From: Pseudomonas azotoformans
GTDB lineage: Bacteria; Pseudomonadota; Gammaproteobacteria; Pseudomonadales; Pseudomonadaceae
Length of the DNA: 64,000 bases
Direction: 5' to 3'
Assembly (NCBI RefSeq): GCF_900103345.1
Contig: NZ_LT629702.1
Location: 1,736,001 to 1,800,000, forward strand
The position numbers were made by a program, and so were the translations under genes. The notes below the pieces were generated by a model, which saw only the letters and a program-made list of their open reading frames with translations, had not been told where the DNA came from and did not search any database. Shown here in pieces: positions 8,975 through 21,113 of the stretch (the stretch's first letter is position 1; each line of letters opens with the position of its first letter).

Positions 8975-10300
8975 TCACCAGGCCACCACCTTGCGCACCT
9001 TCAACAACGCCTCGCGCAGCGCCGGCAGCGCCACCGAGCCCAAGGCCAGGCGCAGTGCGTGCGGCACATGGGCCGACACGGCAAACGGCTCGGCGGTGGA
9101 CACGGAAATACCCTCGCGCTGCAGGCTCATGGCCACCTGATCGGCCCGCGCCTCTTCCGCCAGGGGCAACCACAGGAAATACGAAGAAGGATGGCTCACG
9201 TACGCCAGCCCCTTCAGCACCTGCGCCGCCAAGGCCTGCCGCGCCTGGGCATCCTGGCGCTTTTGCACTTCCAACTGGGCCACGGTGCCATCTTCGAGCC
9301 AGGCCACCGCAATGGCGCTCATCACACCCGGTACGTTCCAAGTGGTGGCCATGAGGGCGCGCTCCAGTGGTTTCACCCATTCCATCGGCGCTGCGACAAA
9401 CCCGACCCGCAACCCGGTCGCGACGCTTTTCGACAGCCCGCCCACATATACCGTGCGCTCCGGCGCCAATGTCGCCAACGGCGGCGGTGCGTCTTCGGCC
9501 AGGAACGCGTAGGCCGCGTCCTCCATGATCATCAGATTGTGCGAACGGGCGATCGACACCAACTGTTCGCGCTGGGCCATGCCCATCACCCAACCCAATG
9601 GATTGTGCAGGGTTGGCATGCTGTACACCGCGCGCACCGGGCGTTTGCGACACAGGTTGTGTAGCGCGTCCAGGTCCGGCCCCACTGGCGTGACCGGGAT
9701 CGCGACGATTTCCAGGTGCAGGGTTTCGGCCAGCACCTTGAACCCCGAATAGGTCAAGGCATCCACCGCGATCACATCGCCGGGCTTGAGCAAGGCCATC
9801 ATCGTCACCGCCAGGCCGTGCTGGGCGCCACTGACCAGCAGCACCTGCTCGGCGTCCACCCTGAGCCCGCGATTGAGCAAATGCCGCGCAAACGCTGCGC
9901 GCTCATGCAAGCGGCCGGCATGGGGCTGGTAACGCAACAGGGCTTCGAGATCGCCGCAGAGCGCCAACTGACGCAGCGCCGTGCGCAACCTATCCGCCTG
10001 GCCCGGCAACGAAGGGTAATTGAAGTTCAGGTCGAGCATGCCCGCCGCCACCGTCATCTGCCCACTGCCCTGCCCCGGCGGCAGCGAGATTTCGCGCACG
10101 AAGGTGCCACGCCCGGCTTCACCGCTGACCAGCCCCATCCCCTCAAGCTCCGCATACACCCGACTGGCGGTGACCAGCGCCAGGCCATGCTCGGCGGCCA
10201 GTTGCCGGTGCGTAGGCAGGCGTGTGCCGGGCGGCATCGTTCCGCTGCGGATGGCTTGGGCAAAGGTATCGACCAACGACTTGTAGCGCGCGCGGGGCAT
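8975..10300 (-). CDS. MocR-type regulator (GntR HTH plus PLP aminotransferase domain)
   Basis: A 441-residue MocR-family protein. Residues 1-70 form a GntR winged helix (PTHRQLAAEHGLALVTASRV) and residues about 90-441 a fold-type-I aminotransferase with Lys291 in GGLSKSVATGLRVG as the PLP Schiff-base lysine and Asp in IMEDAAYAF. Such proteins sense PLP, an amine or an amino acid. It diverges from an EamA exporter gene 90 bp away, the probable target, suggesting control of amino-acid or amine export. Confidence 0.9.
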   Translation of the reverse strand: MPRARYKSLVDTFAQAIRSGTMPPGTRLPTHRQLAAEHGLALVTASRVYAELEGMGLVSGEAGRGTFVREISLPPGQGSGQMTVAAGMLDLNFNYPSLPGQADRLRTALRQLALCGDLEALLRYQPHAGRLHERAAFARHLLNRGLRVDAEQVLLVSGAQHGLAVTMMALLKPGDVIAVDALTYSGFKVLAETLHLEIVAIPVTPVGPDLDALHNLCRKRPVRAVYSMPTLHNPLGWVMGMAQREQLVSIARSHNLMIMEDAAYAFLAEDAPPPLATLAPERTVYVGGLSKSVATGLRVGFVAAPMEWVKPLERALMATTWNVPGVMSAIAVAWLEDGTVAQLEVQKRQDAQARQALAAQVLKGLAYVSHPSSYFLWLPLAEEARADQVAMSLQREGISVSTAEPFAVSAHVPHALRLALGSVALPALREALLKVRKVVAW

Positions 10301-10390
10301 AGGGCTGTATCCATGACAATTTTTTGATTGTCTTAATCCTCGCTTCTAGGATGACCGCAACGCAACCCCTCCTTGTCCGGACGCCTGATC

Positions 10391-11281
10391 ATGCAACGCA
10401 CCTCCTCTCTCGACACCCTGAATGGCAGCGCCCAAGGCTGGATCAACGGCTTTATCGGCGTGGTGATCTTCAGCGGCTCCTTGCCCGCCACGCGCCTGGC
10501 CGTGATGGAGTTCGACCCGGTCTTCCTCACCATGATCCGCGCGGCCATCGCCGGCCTGCTGGGCGTACTGCTGCTGTGGCTGTTCAAGGAAAAACGCCCC
10601 GCACGTCAGCAGTGGATGCCCCTGGCAATCGTCGCCCTGGGCGTGGTGATCGGCTTCCCGCTGCTCACGGCCCTGGCTCTGCAATACGTGACCTCGGCCC
10701 ACTCCATCGTGTTCATCGGCCTGCTGCCGCTGGCCACCGCGGTGTTTGGTGTGCTGCGCGGCGGCGAGCGTCCGCGCCCGGTGTTCTGGCTGTTTTCGAT
10801 CCTGGGCAGTGGGCTGGTGATGGGTTATGCCTTCGCCCAGGGCTTGAGCGCCGCACCGGCCGGCGACCTGCTGATGCTGCTGGCCGTGCTGGTCTGCGGC
10901 CTGGGCTATGCCGAAGGCGCCAAACTGTCGCGCAGCCTCGGCGGTTGGCAGGTGATCTGCTGGGCGCTGGTGGTGTCGATGCCGGTGGTGGTGCCGTTGA
11001 GCCTGGTGCTGGCGCCGGCAAGTTTGCACGGCATCAGCCTGCCCGCCTGGCTCAGCCTGGGCTACGTGGCGTTGTTCAGCATGCTGATCGGTTTTGTGTT
11101 CTGGTATCGCGGGTTGGCCCAGGGCGGGATCGCCGCCGTCGGCCAGTTGCAATTGCTGCAACCGTTTTTCGGCCTGGCGCTGGCGGCGGGCCTGCTGCAC
11201 GAGCAGGTCAGCCTGGGCATGGTGCTGGTCACCGTCGCAGTGATCGGCTGCGTAGCCGGCGCAAAGAAGTTCGCCCGTTAA
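10391..11281 (+). CDS. DMT-family transporter (two EamA domains)
   Basis: A 296-residue inner-membrane protein with ten predicted helices in two EamA halves (about residues 13-138 and 155-290). The first half begins GWINGFIGVVIFSGSLPATRLAV, as in RhaT/YdcZ-type exporters. Translation probably starts at the ATG at 10391; a TTG six codons upstream is less likely. It is divergent from the MocR regulator, and its stop overlaps the convergent yceI stop by 4 bp. Export of an amino acid or related metabolite is inferred from the family and regulator. Confidence 0.88.
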   Translation: MQRTSSLDTLNGSAQGWINGFIGVVIFSGSLPATRLAVMEFDPVFLTMIRAAIAGLLGVLLLWLFKEKRPARQQWMPLAIVALGVVIGFPLLTALALQYVTSAHSIVFIGLLPLATAVFGVLRGGERPRPVFWLFSILGSGLVMGYAFAQGLSAAPAGDLLMLLAVLVCGLGYAEGAKLSRSLGGWQVICWALVVSMPVVVPLSLVLAPASLHGISLPAWLSLGYVALFSMLIGFVFWYRGLAQGGIAAVGQLQLLQPFFGLALAAGLLHEQVSLGMVLVTVAVIGCVAGAKKFAR

Positions 11282-11844
11282 CGCTGCGGCGCGACCATCT
11301 TGAACTTGATGTTGATGTCATTGGACACCACGCTGTTGCCGGCCCACTCGCCCTCGCCGATCTTGAAGTCGCCACGCCTGAGGATGAACTCGCCGTCGAA
11401 CACACCAATGCCGCCCTGCTCCTTGAGCACCACGTCGACGTCCACCGTCCGCGTGGTGCCCTTGATGGTCAGGTTACCGCTGACCATGTAGCGGTTACCC
11501 CCCAGCGCCTTGACCCCGGTGGATTCATACACGCCCACCGGGTAGGTCGCGGTATCGAACCAGGAGGCGCGTTGCAGCTCGTCGTTGGCATCCGGGCTGC
11601 CGGCGTCGATGCTGGCGAGCTGGATCTTGAGCAAGGCATGCCCGGCTTCCGGCTGTTGCGTATCAAAGGTCAAGGTGCCCTCGAAGTCGCTGAACGTGCC
11701 ATACACTAGCTGCCCCAACTGCTTGTAGGTGAAGCTGATCTGACTGGCGGTGCGGTTGACGTCCTTGTACTCCACCGCCTGGGCGCTGGCGCAGTAGGCA
11801 AGGATCAAGGCCAGGACGGCGACCGGGGACATTCGACGTTTCAT
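11278..11844 (-). CDS. YceI-family periplasmic protein
   Basis: A 188-residue exported protein with a signal peptide ending around CASAQAVEY (residues 1-25) and a YceI lipocalin-like fold: QISFTYKQLGQLVYGTFSDF, then KALGGNRYMVSGNLTIKGTT and the terminal NDINIKFKMVAPQ. YceI proteins bind isoprenoid or other hydrophobic molecules in the periplasm. The start MKRRMSP is chosen because it gives a normal signal peptide; the upstream extension has none. Confidence 0.9.
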   Translation of the reverse strand: MKRRMSPVAVLALILAYCASAQAVEYKDVNRTASQISFTYKQLGQLVYGTFSDFEGTLTFDTQQPEAGHALLKIQLASIDAGSPDANDELQRASWFDTATYPVGVYESTGVKALGGNRYMVSGNLTIKGTTRTVDVDVVLKEQGGIGVFDGEFILRRGDFKIGEGEWAGNSVVSNDINIKFKMVAPQR

Positions 11845-11965
11845 GCAACGCTCCGCGACAGGTAAGAACACAGTATCGAGCTAACACCTCATACCAGGGA
11901 TTTATTCCCATCGGGCGTTTGTCCTGCTAAACAGAGTAGTCGCCCCACAACAATAAGGACGCTGC

Positions 11966-12460
11966 ATGCACGCCCCTTCACTGCAGGACACCACCGCGCC
12001 GGAAGGCATCTGCTACGGCTGCGGCGCCAGCAACCCCCATGGCCTGCACATCAAGAGCCGCTGGGACGCGGACGGTATCCACCTGGTCGCCGAGCACCTG
12101 CCCGAGGCAAAGTACACCGGCTGGCCCGACCTGGTCTACGGCGGCCTGATCGCGATGCTGGTGGACTGCCATTCCAACTGGACCGCCATGGCCTACCACT
12201 ACCGCGCCGAACACCGCGAACCCGGCAGCCTGCCGCGCATCGATTGCGTGACCGGCAACCTCGGCATCAAGTTCATCAAGCCGACACCCATGGGCGTCAC
12301 CCTCACGCTGCGCGCCCGTGTCGACGGCGACGTGGGGCGCAAGACCCGCGTGATCTGCGAGGTGTACGCCGGTGACGTACTGACCGCCGTGGGCGACTCG
12401 ATCTTCGTGCGCGTCGACACCGGCCAACTGGCCGCCGCCGCCCATGGCCGTGACAGCTGA
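11966..12460 (+). CDS. PaaI-family hotdog thioesterase
   Basis: A 164-residue hotdog-fold protein. ICYGCGASNPHGLHIKSRW near the N-terminus and DLVYGGLIAMLVDCHSNWTAMAY around residue 55 match PaaI/YbgC-like acyl-CoA thioesterases, in which the VYGG loop and acidic residue lie at the active site. It is cytoplasmic. A CAATAAGGA ribosome site precedes the ATG. It may form a unit with the dienelactone hydrolase 44 bp downstream. Confidence 0.85.
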   Translation: MHAPSLQDTTAPEGICYGCGASNPHGLHIKSRWDADGIHLVAEHLPEAKYTGWPDLVYGGLIAMLVDCHSNWTAMAYHYRAEHREPGSLPRIDCVTGNLGIKFIKPTPMGVTLTLRARVDGDVGRKTRVICEVYAGDVLTAVGDSIFVRVDTGQLAAAAHGRDS

Positions 12461-12504
12461 TCCTGGTCTACATTAATGGCCACCGCTAATCGAGGACTGC
12501 ACCG

Positions 12505-13392
12505 ATGACTCGTCTCACCGCGAAAGACTTTGCGCCCGAACTGCTGGAACTCTACGACGGCTACGCCCACGGCAAGCTCAACCGTCGCGAATTTCTCGAC
12601 CGCGCCGCCCTGTTCACCTTCGGCGGGCTCACCGCCTCGGCCCTGCTCGCGGCCCTGAGTCCCAACTACGCCCTGGCCGAACAGGTGAAATTCACCGACC
12701 CGGACATCGTCGCCGACTACATCACCTACCCGTCGCCTAAAGGCAACGGCAGCGTGCGCGGCTACCTGGTACGCCCGGCCAAGGCGGCGGGCAAATTGCC
12801 GGCGGTGGTGGTGGTCCACGAAAACCGCGGCCTCAACCCCTACATCGAAGACGTCGCCCGGCGCCTGGCCAAGGCCGGCTTTATCGCGCTGGCGCCGGAT
12901 GGCCTGACCTCGGTGGGCGGCTACCCCGGCAACGATGAAAAAGGCGTGGAACTGCAACAGAAAGTCGACCCAACCAAGCTGATGAACGACTTCTTCGCCG
13001 CCATCGAATGGCTGATGCACCACGACAGCAGCACCGGCAAGGTGGGCATCACCGGTTTCTGTTATGGCGGTGGCGTCACCAACGCGGCAGCCGTGGCCTA
13101 CCCGGAATTGGGCGCGGCCGTATCGTTCTACGGGCGCCAGCCGGAGGCCAAGGACGTAGCGCGCATCAAGGTGCCGATCATGCTGCATTACGGTGAGCTG
13201 GACACGCGGATCAATGAAGGTTGGCCGGCGTATGAAAAGGCCCTGAAAGCAGCCGGCACCACCTATGAGGCGTACATCTACAAGGGCGCCAACCACGGTT
13301 TTCACAATGATTCGACGCCGCGGTATGACGAAGCGGCGGCGAACCTGGCGTGGGAACGCACGTTGGGCTGGTTCCGCAAATACCTGGCCTGA
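12505..13392 (+). CDS. Dienelactone hydrolase family protein, Tat-exported
   Basis: A 295-residue alpha/beta hydrolase with the dienelactone hydrolase triad Cys186 (GFCYGGG), Asp233 (ELDTRI) and His264 (ANHGF). The N-terminus carries a twin-arginine signal, NRREFLDR (Arg27-Arg28), followed by a hydrophobic stretch to ALSPNYALA, so it is exported folded to the periplasm. Members of this YghX-like group act on esters or lactones of unknown nature. Confidence 0.9.
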   Translation: MTRLTAKDFAPELLELYDGYAHGKLNRREFLDRAALFTFGGLTASALLAALSPNYALAEQVKFTDPDIVADYITYPSPKGNGSVRGYLVRPAKAAGKLPAVVVVHENRGLNPYIEDVARRLAKAGFIALAPDGLTSVGGYPGNDEKGVELQQKVDPTKLMNDFFAAIEWLMHHDSSTGKVGITGFCYGGGVTNAAAVAYPELGAAVSFYGRQPEAKDVARIKVPIMLHYGELDTRINEGWPAYEKALKAAGTTYEAYIYKGANHGFHNDSTPRYDEAAANLAWERTLGWFRKYLA

Positions 13393-13403
13393 CTAACAAC
13401 ACA

Positions 13404-13503
13404 TGTAGGAGCGAGCTTGCTCGCGAAAAACCCGAGAACGCCGCGCAAAACCAGGAGCACTGCGTGATCGTTGAGGTTCTTCGCGAGCAAGCTCGCTCCT
13501 ACA
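13404..13503. repeat. Paired REP palindrome (GAGCGAGCTTGCTCGCG type)
   Basis: Arms TGTAGGAGCGAGCTTGCTCG... (13404-13427) and complement (13480-13503) flank about 52 bp between two convergent genes. It is the same class as the copy at 50928-51027 and a different class from the GCGGGCTTGCTCGC copies. Confidence 0.9.
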
Positions 13504-13513
13504 GGTGGGTACG

Positions 13514-14698
13514 TCAGTGTTCCAGTGCATAGCGCCGGCAATGATTGAGGTAGCCCTGCTCATGGCTCCCCACCAGTTGCACCACGCTGGTCCATAGCCA
13601 CGACGGCGCATCCAGTTGTTTGGAACGGTTCTCCTGCAGCACGGCCATCCAGTCCTTGCGCGTATCACGGTCCATTTGCCGGGCATGGGCGACACCGACC
13701 ACCCGCGCCAGGTAACCGGCGGCGTGCATGGCGTCGATCTCACTCAATTCGTCCAGTTCCAGCTTCATGTCCTGGGGCAACAGTTCACGGATGAAAAAAC
13801 CATTGTCCAGCATGCGCGTCGCCACCATGCGTTCACCCAAACCAGGCGACAGCTGACGCGCGCCCTCCACCACCCGGCGGCCATTGTCCCGGGGCATCTT
13901 CGCCCGTGCCGCACGGGGCGCCGCCGCGCCGACGGCCTGTTTGATATCGATCAGGCAATATTCCTGGTCATCCTTGTCGCCCACGCCGAGCAAGGCGGCA
14001 TAACGCTGCAGGCCCAGGGAGCTGCAGCCCTTTACCCAATAGGCCGAGTCCAGCAGTTCGACCCCGGCGTCCTTGGGGCGGCCTTTGAGTGACGTCACCA
14101 ATTGATGGATGTCGGCCGAGGCGCAGAGCGTTTCCAGTGCGGTTTTTTCGGCCCGTGACAGCGACCAGAAATGCTTGCCCAACGGAATGCTCGGGCGAGC
14201 ATTTTCGATGCGCTCACGCGCCAGGTTCTTCCAGGTGCGCTCCACGGCGCTGCGCATGCCCGCCTTGACCTGGGACGGACGCGGCGGCGCGGCGTCGGGC
14301 TTGTCTTTGAACGCCTGTTCGTAGCCCACCATCATTTCTTCGAGCATGCGCGCGGTGGTGACGCCGGGCAGGTCCGAGCCGCGCGCGGCGGTGGCCAGGG
14401 ACAGCGCCAGGCGCACCAGATCGTGGGCCGGGTTGCCGATCACCGTCTGGTCAAGGTCGCGGATATGCATGTCGATGCGGCCTTTGGTATCGCCGGTAGG
14501 CCCCAGGTTGCCGGCGTGGCAGTCGCCGCAGATCCAGATCGCCGGGCCATGGGGCAAGCGGCGGCCGCTTTGGCTGTGCAGCCACTCGTAAAATTGTACG
14601 GTGCTGCCGCGCACGTAGGCGTGGGCAGAGCGTGCCATCTTCAGGTTGCGCAGTTGGGTCAGGTGCGGCATGCGGGCGGAGGGGCGCGGTATTTTCAT
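13514..14698 (-). CDS. DUF2252 family protein
   Basis: A 394-residue protein matching DUF2252, with the kinase-like loops IWICGDCHAGNLGP near residue 60 and IRDLDQTVIGNPAHDLVRL near residue 85, similar in layout to an aminoglycoside-phosphotransferase catalytic loop. Function is unknown. The start MKIPRPSARM is chosen because upstream frame extension reads through the ampR-side gap without homology-like character. Confidence 0.85.
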   Translation of the reverse strand: MKIPRPSARMPHLTQLRNLKMARSAHAYVRGSTVQFYEWLHSQSGRRLPHGPAIWICGDCHAGNLGPTGDTKGRIDMHIRDLDQTVIGNPAHDLVRLALSLATAARGSDLPGVTTARMLEEMMVGYEQAFKDKPDAAPPRPSQVKAGMRSAVERTWKNLARERIENARPSIPLGKHFWSLSRAEKTALETLCASADIHQLVTSLKGRPKDAGVELLDSAYWVKGCSSLGLQRYAALLGVGDKDDQEYCLIDIKQAVGAAAPRAARAKMPRDNGRRVVEGARQLSPGLGERMVATRMLDNGFFIRELLPQDMKLELDELSEIDAMHAAGYLARVVGVAHARQMDRDTRKDWMAVLQENRSKQLDAPSWLWTSVVQLVGSHEQGYLNHCRRYALEH

Positions 14699-14774
14699 GG
14701 AAAAACTCAGTGCAGGTGTTGCGGTAGAGCGCTCGCCCTCGACGAATGTTTCATTATGTTTCAAAAAAAGCGAT

Positions 14775-16927
<2,153 letters not shown>

Positions 16928-16939
16928 TGCACACGCCCT

Positions 16940-16965
16940 GCAGGAGCCGGCTTGCCGGCTCCTGC
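16940..16965. terminator. Perfect hairpin between ampC and dctM
   Basis: GCAGGAGCCGGC and GCCGGCTCCTGC form a perfect 12-bp stem around TT, placed between the convergent ampC and dctM stops. There is no T-run, but the position fits a bidirectional terminator; it is also related to short REP-like hairpins. Confidence 0.65.
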
Positions 16966-16973
16966 AAGTTGGG

Positions 16974-18254
16974 TTACATCCCGAGCCAGTGCGGCAGCGC
17001 CAGCGAAATGAACGGCAAGTACGTGACCATGATCAGGAACACCAGCAGGATCATCAGCCACGGCAGCGCCGCACGGATGGTCTGCCCCAGGGTCAACCCG
17101 GTCACCGCCGAGGTCACGAACAGGTTCAGCCCTACCGGCGGGTGCACCAGGCCGATTTCCATGTTCACCACCATCACGATCCCCAGGTGAATCGGGTCGA
17201 TACCCAGCTTCATGGCAATCGGGAAGAAGATCGGCGCCAGGATCAGCACGATGGCCGACGGCTCCATAAAGCTGCCCGCTACCAGCAGCACCACGTTGAC
17301 CATGATCAGGAAACCAATCGGCGTCAGCCCTTCGGAGATCACCCATGCGGTGATTTCCTGGGGAATCTGCTCGGTGGTCAGTACATGGGCGAAGAGCATC
17401 GCATTGGCGATGATGAACATCAGCATGATCGCCAGGCGCCCGGATTCCAGCAGCACCTTGGGACAGTCGCGCAGCTTCATGTCCTTGTAGACGAACAACG
17501 CCACGAACGCCGAGTACACCGCCGCCACCGCTGCCGCTTCGGTCGGGGTGAACATGCCGCTGTAGATGCCGCCGAGGATGATCACCAGCAGCAACAGGCC
17601 CCAGAAGGCGCGGCGTGCGCAGGTCAGCCATTCGCGGAAGGTCGCCCGGGGCTGGGCCGGCAGCTTCTTGATGCGTGCGACGATGTAGATGGCGATCATC
17701 AGCATCAGGCCCAGCAACAGGCCCGGAATCACCCCGGCCATGAACAGCTTGCCGACCGAGGTTTCAGTCGCCGCCGAATACACCACCATCACGATCGACG
17801 GCGGGATCAAGATGCCCAGCGTGCCGGCGTTGCAGATGATCCCCGCACCGAACTCCTTCGGGTAGCCGGAACGCACCATGCCCGCCACGGCAATCGAACC
17901 TACCGCCGCCACGGTCGCCGGTGACGAACCGGACAGCGCCGCAAACAGCATGCACGCCAACACCGCCGCAATGGCCAGGCCGCCACGGATATGCCCGACA
18001 CAGGCGTTGGCAAAATCGATCAGGCGCTGTGCCACACCGCCGGTGGTCATGAACGCACCGGACAGCAGGAAGAACGGAATCGCCAGGAAGGTGTAGGCGT
18101 CGGAGGTCTCGAACAGCTTGATCGCCAGGGAGCTCACCGAGTCCTGGCTGAACATCAGGATCGACACGGCACCGGACAAGCCCAGGGAAATCGCGATCGG
18201 CACGCCGAGGAACATAAACACGAACAACAGCAGAAACAGACAGAGAACGGCCAT
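16974..18254 (-). CDS. dctM: TRAP transporter large permease (DctM)
   Basis: A 426-residue membrane protein with about twelve hydrophobic segments and the DctM family layout, including FLAIPFFLLSGAFMTTGG near residue 57 and LGILIPPSIVMVVYS near residue 150. It forms the transport channel of a tripartite TRAP uptake system with DctQ and DctP. Its start overlaps the dctQ stop by one base (18254). In P. aeruginosa the corresponding genes (PA0884-PA0886) adjoin the itaconate genes, so a C5 dicarboxylate is the probable cargo. Confidence 0.93.
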   Translation of the reverse strand: MAVLCLFLLLFVFMFLGVPIAISLGLSGAVSILMFSQDSVSSLAIKLFETSDAYTFLAIPFFLLSGAFMTTGGVAQRLIDFANACVGHIRGGLAIAAVLACMLFAALSGSSPATVAAVGSIAVAGMVRSGYPKEFGAGIICNAGTLGILIPPSIVMVVYSAATETSVGKLFMAGVIPGLLLGLMLMIAIYIVARIKKLPAQPRATFREWLTCARRAFWGLLLLVIILGGIYSGMFTPTEAAAVAAVYSAFVALFVYKDMKLRDCPKVLLESGRLAIMLMFIIANAMLFAHVLTTEQIPQEITAWVISEGLTPIGFLIMVNVVLLVAGSFMEPSAIVLILAPIFFPIAMKLGIDPIHLGIVMVVNMEIGLVHPPVGLNLFVTSAVTGLTLGQTIRAALPWLMILLVFLIMVTYLPFISLALPHWLGM

Positions 18255-18886
18255 CAGTGACGCTCCTCATGGCTGCCGGCCAATTTGCTGGCCTCACCGG
18301 CCTCGTCGGCCAGCCCCAACCCGACCTGACGGTGGGTAAAGATGCGGTAGAAAATTTCCAGGTAGCGCATAAACACCATGGCAAAACCAATGGGCACGAT
18401 GATCACGATGTCACCGACGTCGATGCCGTACTGGTCAAGGTCTTCGGCGCCGATATGCGCGGTCATCACCGCGCTGACCCATTTGTAGCTGGCGATCATG
18501 AACAGCCCGGCATAGGCCAGGCAGCACAGGCAGGCGAGCATGCCAAGCAAGCGTTGCACCGGGCGCCTGGTCAGCTTGACCAGTGCGTCCACGCCAAGGT
18601 GGCCGGCGGTGCGTACGCCGTAGGAAATACCGAAGAAAATCAGCCAGCCGAACATGGCCTTGGTCAGCGCCACGCTCCAGGTCATGTCCTGGGCCCAGGT
18701 CATGGTGTGGTCGCCCAGGGCGCCGAAAAAGGCGCTGCTGAAGGCCCACTTGTCAGACAGGGCAAAGAACAGCGTGTAGATGTTGTTGAGCATGACGTAG
18801 ACAAATGTCACCAGGGTCATGGCGGCCAGCAGGAAGGCAATGAAACCTTCCTCCAGGTGCTCCCAGACGCGCCTTAGCGTTTGCAT
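18254..18886 (-). CDS. dctQ: TRAP transporter small permease (DctQ)
   Basis: A 210-residue protein with four hydrophobic segments and the DctQ signature region (FFGISYGVRTAGHLGVD around residue 85, VIIVPIGFAMVFMRYLE near residue 165). It pairs with DctM as the small membrane subunit. It is separated from dctP by 173 bp that include a REP doublet, which may lower downstream expression relative to the binding protein. Confidence 0.92.
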   Translation of the reverse strand: MQTLRRVWEHLEEGFIAFLLAAMTLVTFVYVMLNNIYTLFFALSDKWAFSSAFFGALGDHTMTWAQDMTWSVALTKAMFGWLIFFGISYGVRTAGHLGVDALVKLTRRPVQRLLGMLACLCCLAYAGLFMIASYKWVSAVMTAHIGAEDLDQYGIDVGDIVIIVPIGFAMVFMRYLEIFYRIFTHRQVGLGLADEAGEASKLAGSHEERH

Positions 18887-18945
18887 GGCAAAACCTCGCG
18901 AAAAAGAGATGGGTAATGCAAGGCTCGGAGTGGTACCGAGATCAA

Positions 18946-19037
18946 ATGTGGGAGCGGGCTTGCTCGCGAATACAGTCCTTCAGTTGATAGCCCTGGTGAC
19001 TGACCCACCGCTTTCGCGAGCAAGCCCGCTCCCACAT
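18946..19037. repeat. Paired REP palindrome inside the TRAP operon
   Basis: Arms 18946-18970 and 19013-19037 of the GAGCGGGCTTGCTCGCGAA class sit between dctP and dctQ. An intercistronic REP pair in this place commonly protects the upstream mRNA from exonucleases, which would favour more binding protein than permease. Confidence 0.88.
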
Positions 19038-19059
19038 TTTGAGTCGGTACACACCGCAA

Positions 19060-20049
<990 letters not shown>

Positions 20050-20125
20050 TCACCTTCTTATTGTTGTGTTGTAAGGCAAGGTGCCTGATGTGACGCGTGT
20101 AGTGAATTTCGAATTTTAGATACCT

Positions 20126-20146
20126 GCGTTCGGCGTGGCCGAACGC
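20126..20146. promoter_or_regulatory. Probable RipR operator upstream of dctP
   Basis: GCGTTC-N9-GAACGC, a perfect 6-bp inverted repeat containing the LysR T-N11-A pattern. An identical repeat with the same 9-bp spacer lies between ripR and ich (25773-25793). The sites end 83 and 86 bp before the dctP and ich starts, and the AT-rich bases on the gene side are also similar. Confidence 0.75.
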
Positions 20147-20171
20147 CAATCTGAGCTACAACAGCGATCCA

Positions 20172-20263
20172 ATGTGGGAGCGGGCTTGCTCGCGAACGCC
20201 GGAGCGTCAGTCAATTTATAGGTAACTGATAGACCGCATTCGCGAGCAAGCCCGCTCCCACAT
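20172..20263. repeat. Paired REP palindrome
   Basis: Arms 20172-20196 and 20239-20263 of the GAGCGGGCTTGCTCGCGAA class lie between the end of the citramalyl-CoA lyase gene and the dctP promoter. It probably separates the catabolic operon's 3' end from the transporter promoter. Confidence 0.9.
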
Positions 20264-20282
20264 TTTGATTCGGTTTCTCCAG

Positions 20283-21101
20283 CTAGATAGAGGCGGCCAG
20301 AAGTCGTTGCGCCCGCAGCAGCACCGGCGCATCCACCATCTGCCCATCGATCTGGTAGGCCCCTGCGCCATGGGCGCCGGCGTCCACCACCCGCTGCGCC
20401 CAAGCCAGGTCTGCGGCGCTCGGTGCGAGCGCTGCATGGATCACCGCCACCTGCTTGGGATGGATACACAGCGCCCCGGCAAAGCCCATTTCATAGGCAT
20501 GCCGGATCGAACGGCGCAGGCCTTCCGGGTCATCGATGGCCGGGTGTACGCCGTCCAACGGCGCGACCAAACCCGCCGCCCGCGAATGCACAATCAGCGC
20601 CAGGCGCGCCTGGTCCAGGGCGAACTGCGCGGCCGCGGAGTTGCTGCTCAGGTTCAGGTCCAGCGCCAGGTCCAGCCCGCCAAACGACAGGCGCTGCACC
20701 TGCGGCGCATGGGCGATCTCGGCCACGGCCAGCAAGCCACGGGCGCTTTCGATAATCGGCCAGATCACTTTGCCGGTGGCGGCAACCACCGCCACTTGCG
20801 CGGCACTTTCAACCTTGGGCAGCAACACCCCCGCCACATTCACATGGGCTTTGCAGAACGCCACATCCTCGAAGTGCTCGGCATGCTCCGGCGCATTGAT
20901 GCGCACCCATACCTGGGCAGCAGGGTTCGCCGTCAGGAACGCCCCGAGGTTATCCCGCGCCTGGCGCTTGAGCGGTTCTTCCACCGCGTCCTCGAAATCC
21001 ACGATCACCGCATCGGCCCCACTGGCCAGGGCTTTGGAGAATCGTTCCGGTCGGCTACCGGGTACAAACAACGCCGAACGCACCAATGGCTTTGGCATCA
21101 C
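20283..21101 (-). CDS. ccl: Citramalyl-CoA lyase (HpcH/CitE family)
   Basis: A 272-residue CitE-like lyase with RSALFVPGSRPERFSKAL at the N-terminus, VDFEDAVEEPLK (metal/CoA region) and LSFGGLDLALDL, all family hallmarks. By position it corresponds to P. aeruginosa PA0883, which cleaves (S)-citramalyl-CoA to acetyl-CoA and pyruvate, the last step of itaconate breakdown. It lies 12 bp after the CoA-transferase gene in the same operon. Confidence 0.88.
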   Translation of the reverse strand: MMPKPLVRSALFVPGSRPERFSKALASGADAVIVDFEDAVEEPLKRQARDNLGAFLTANPAAQVWVRINAPEHAEHFEDVAFCKAHVNVAGVLLPKVESAAQVAVVAATGKVIWPIIESARGLLAVAEIAHAPQVQRLSFGGLDLALDLNLSSNSAAAQFALDQARLALIVHSRAAGLVAPLDGVHPAIDDPEGLRRSIRHAYEMGFAGALCIHPKQVAVIHAALAPSAADLAWAQRVVDAGAHGAGAYQIDGQMVDAPVLLRAQRLLAASI

Positions 21102-21113
21102 AGAATTCCTTAT

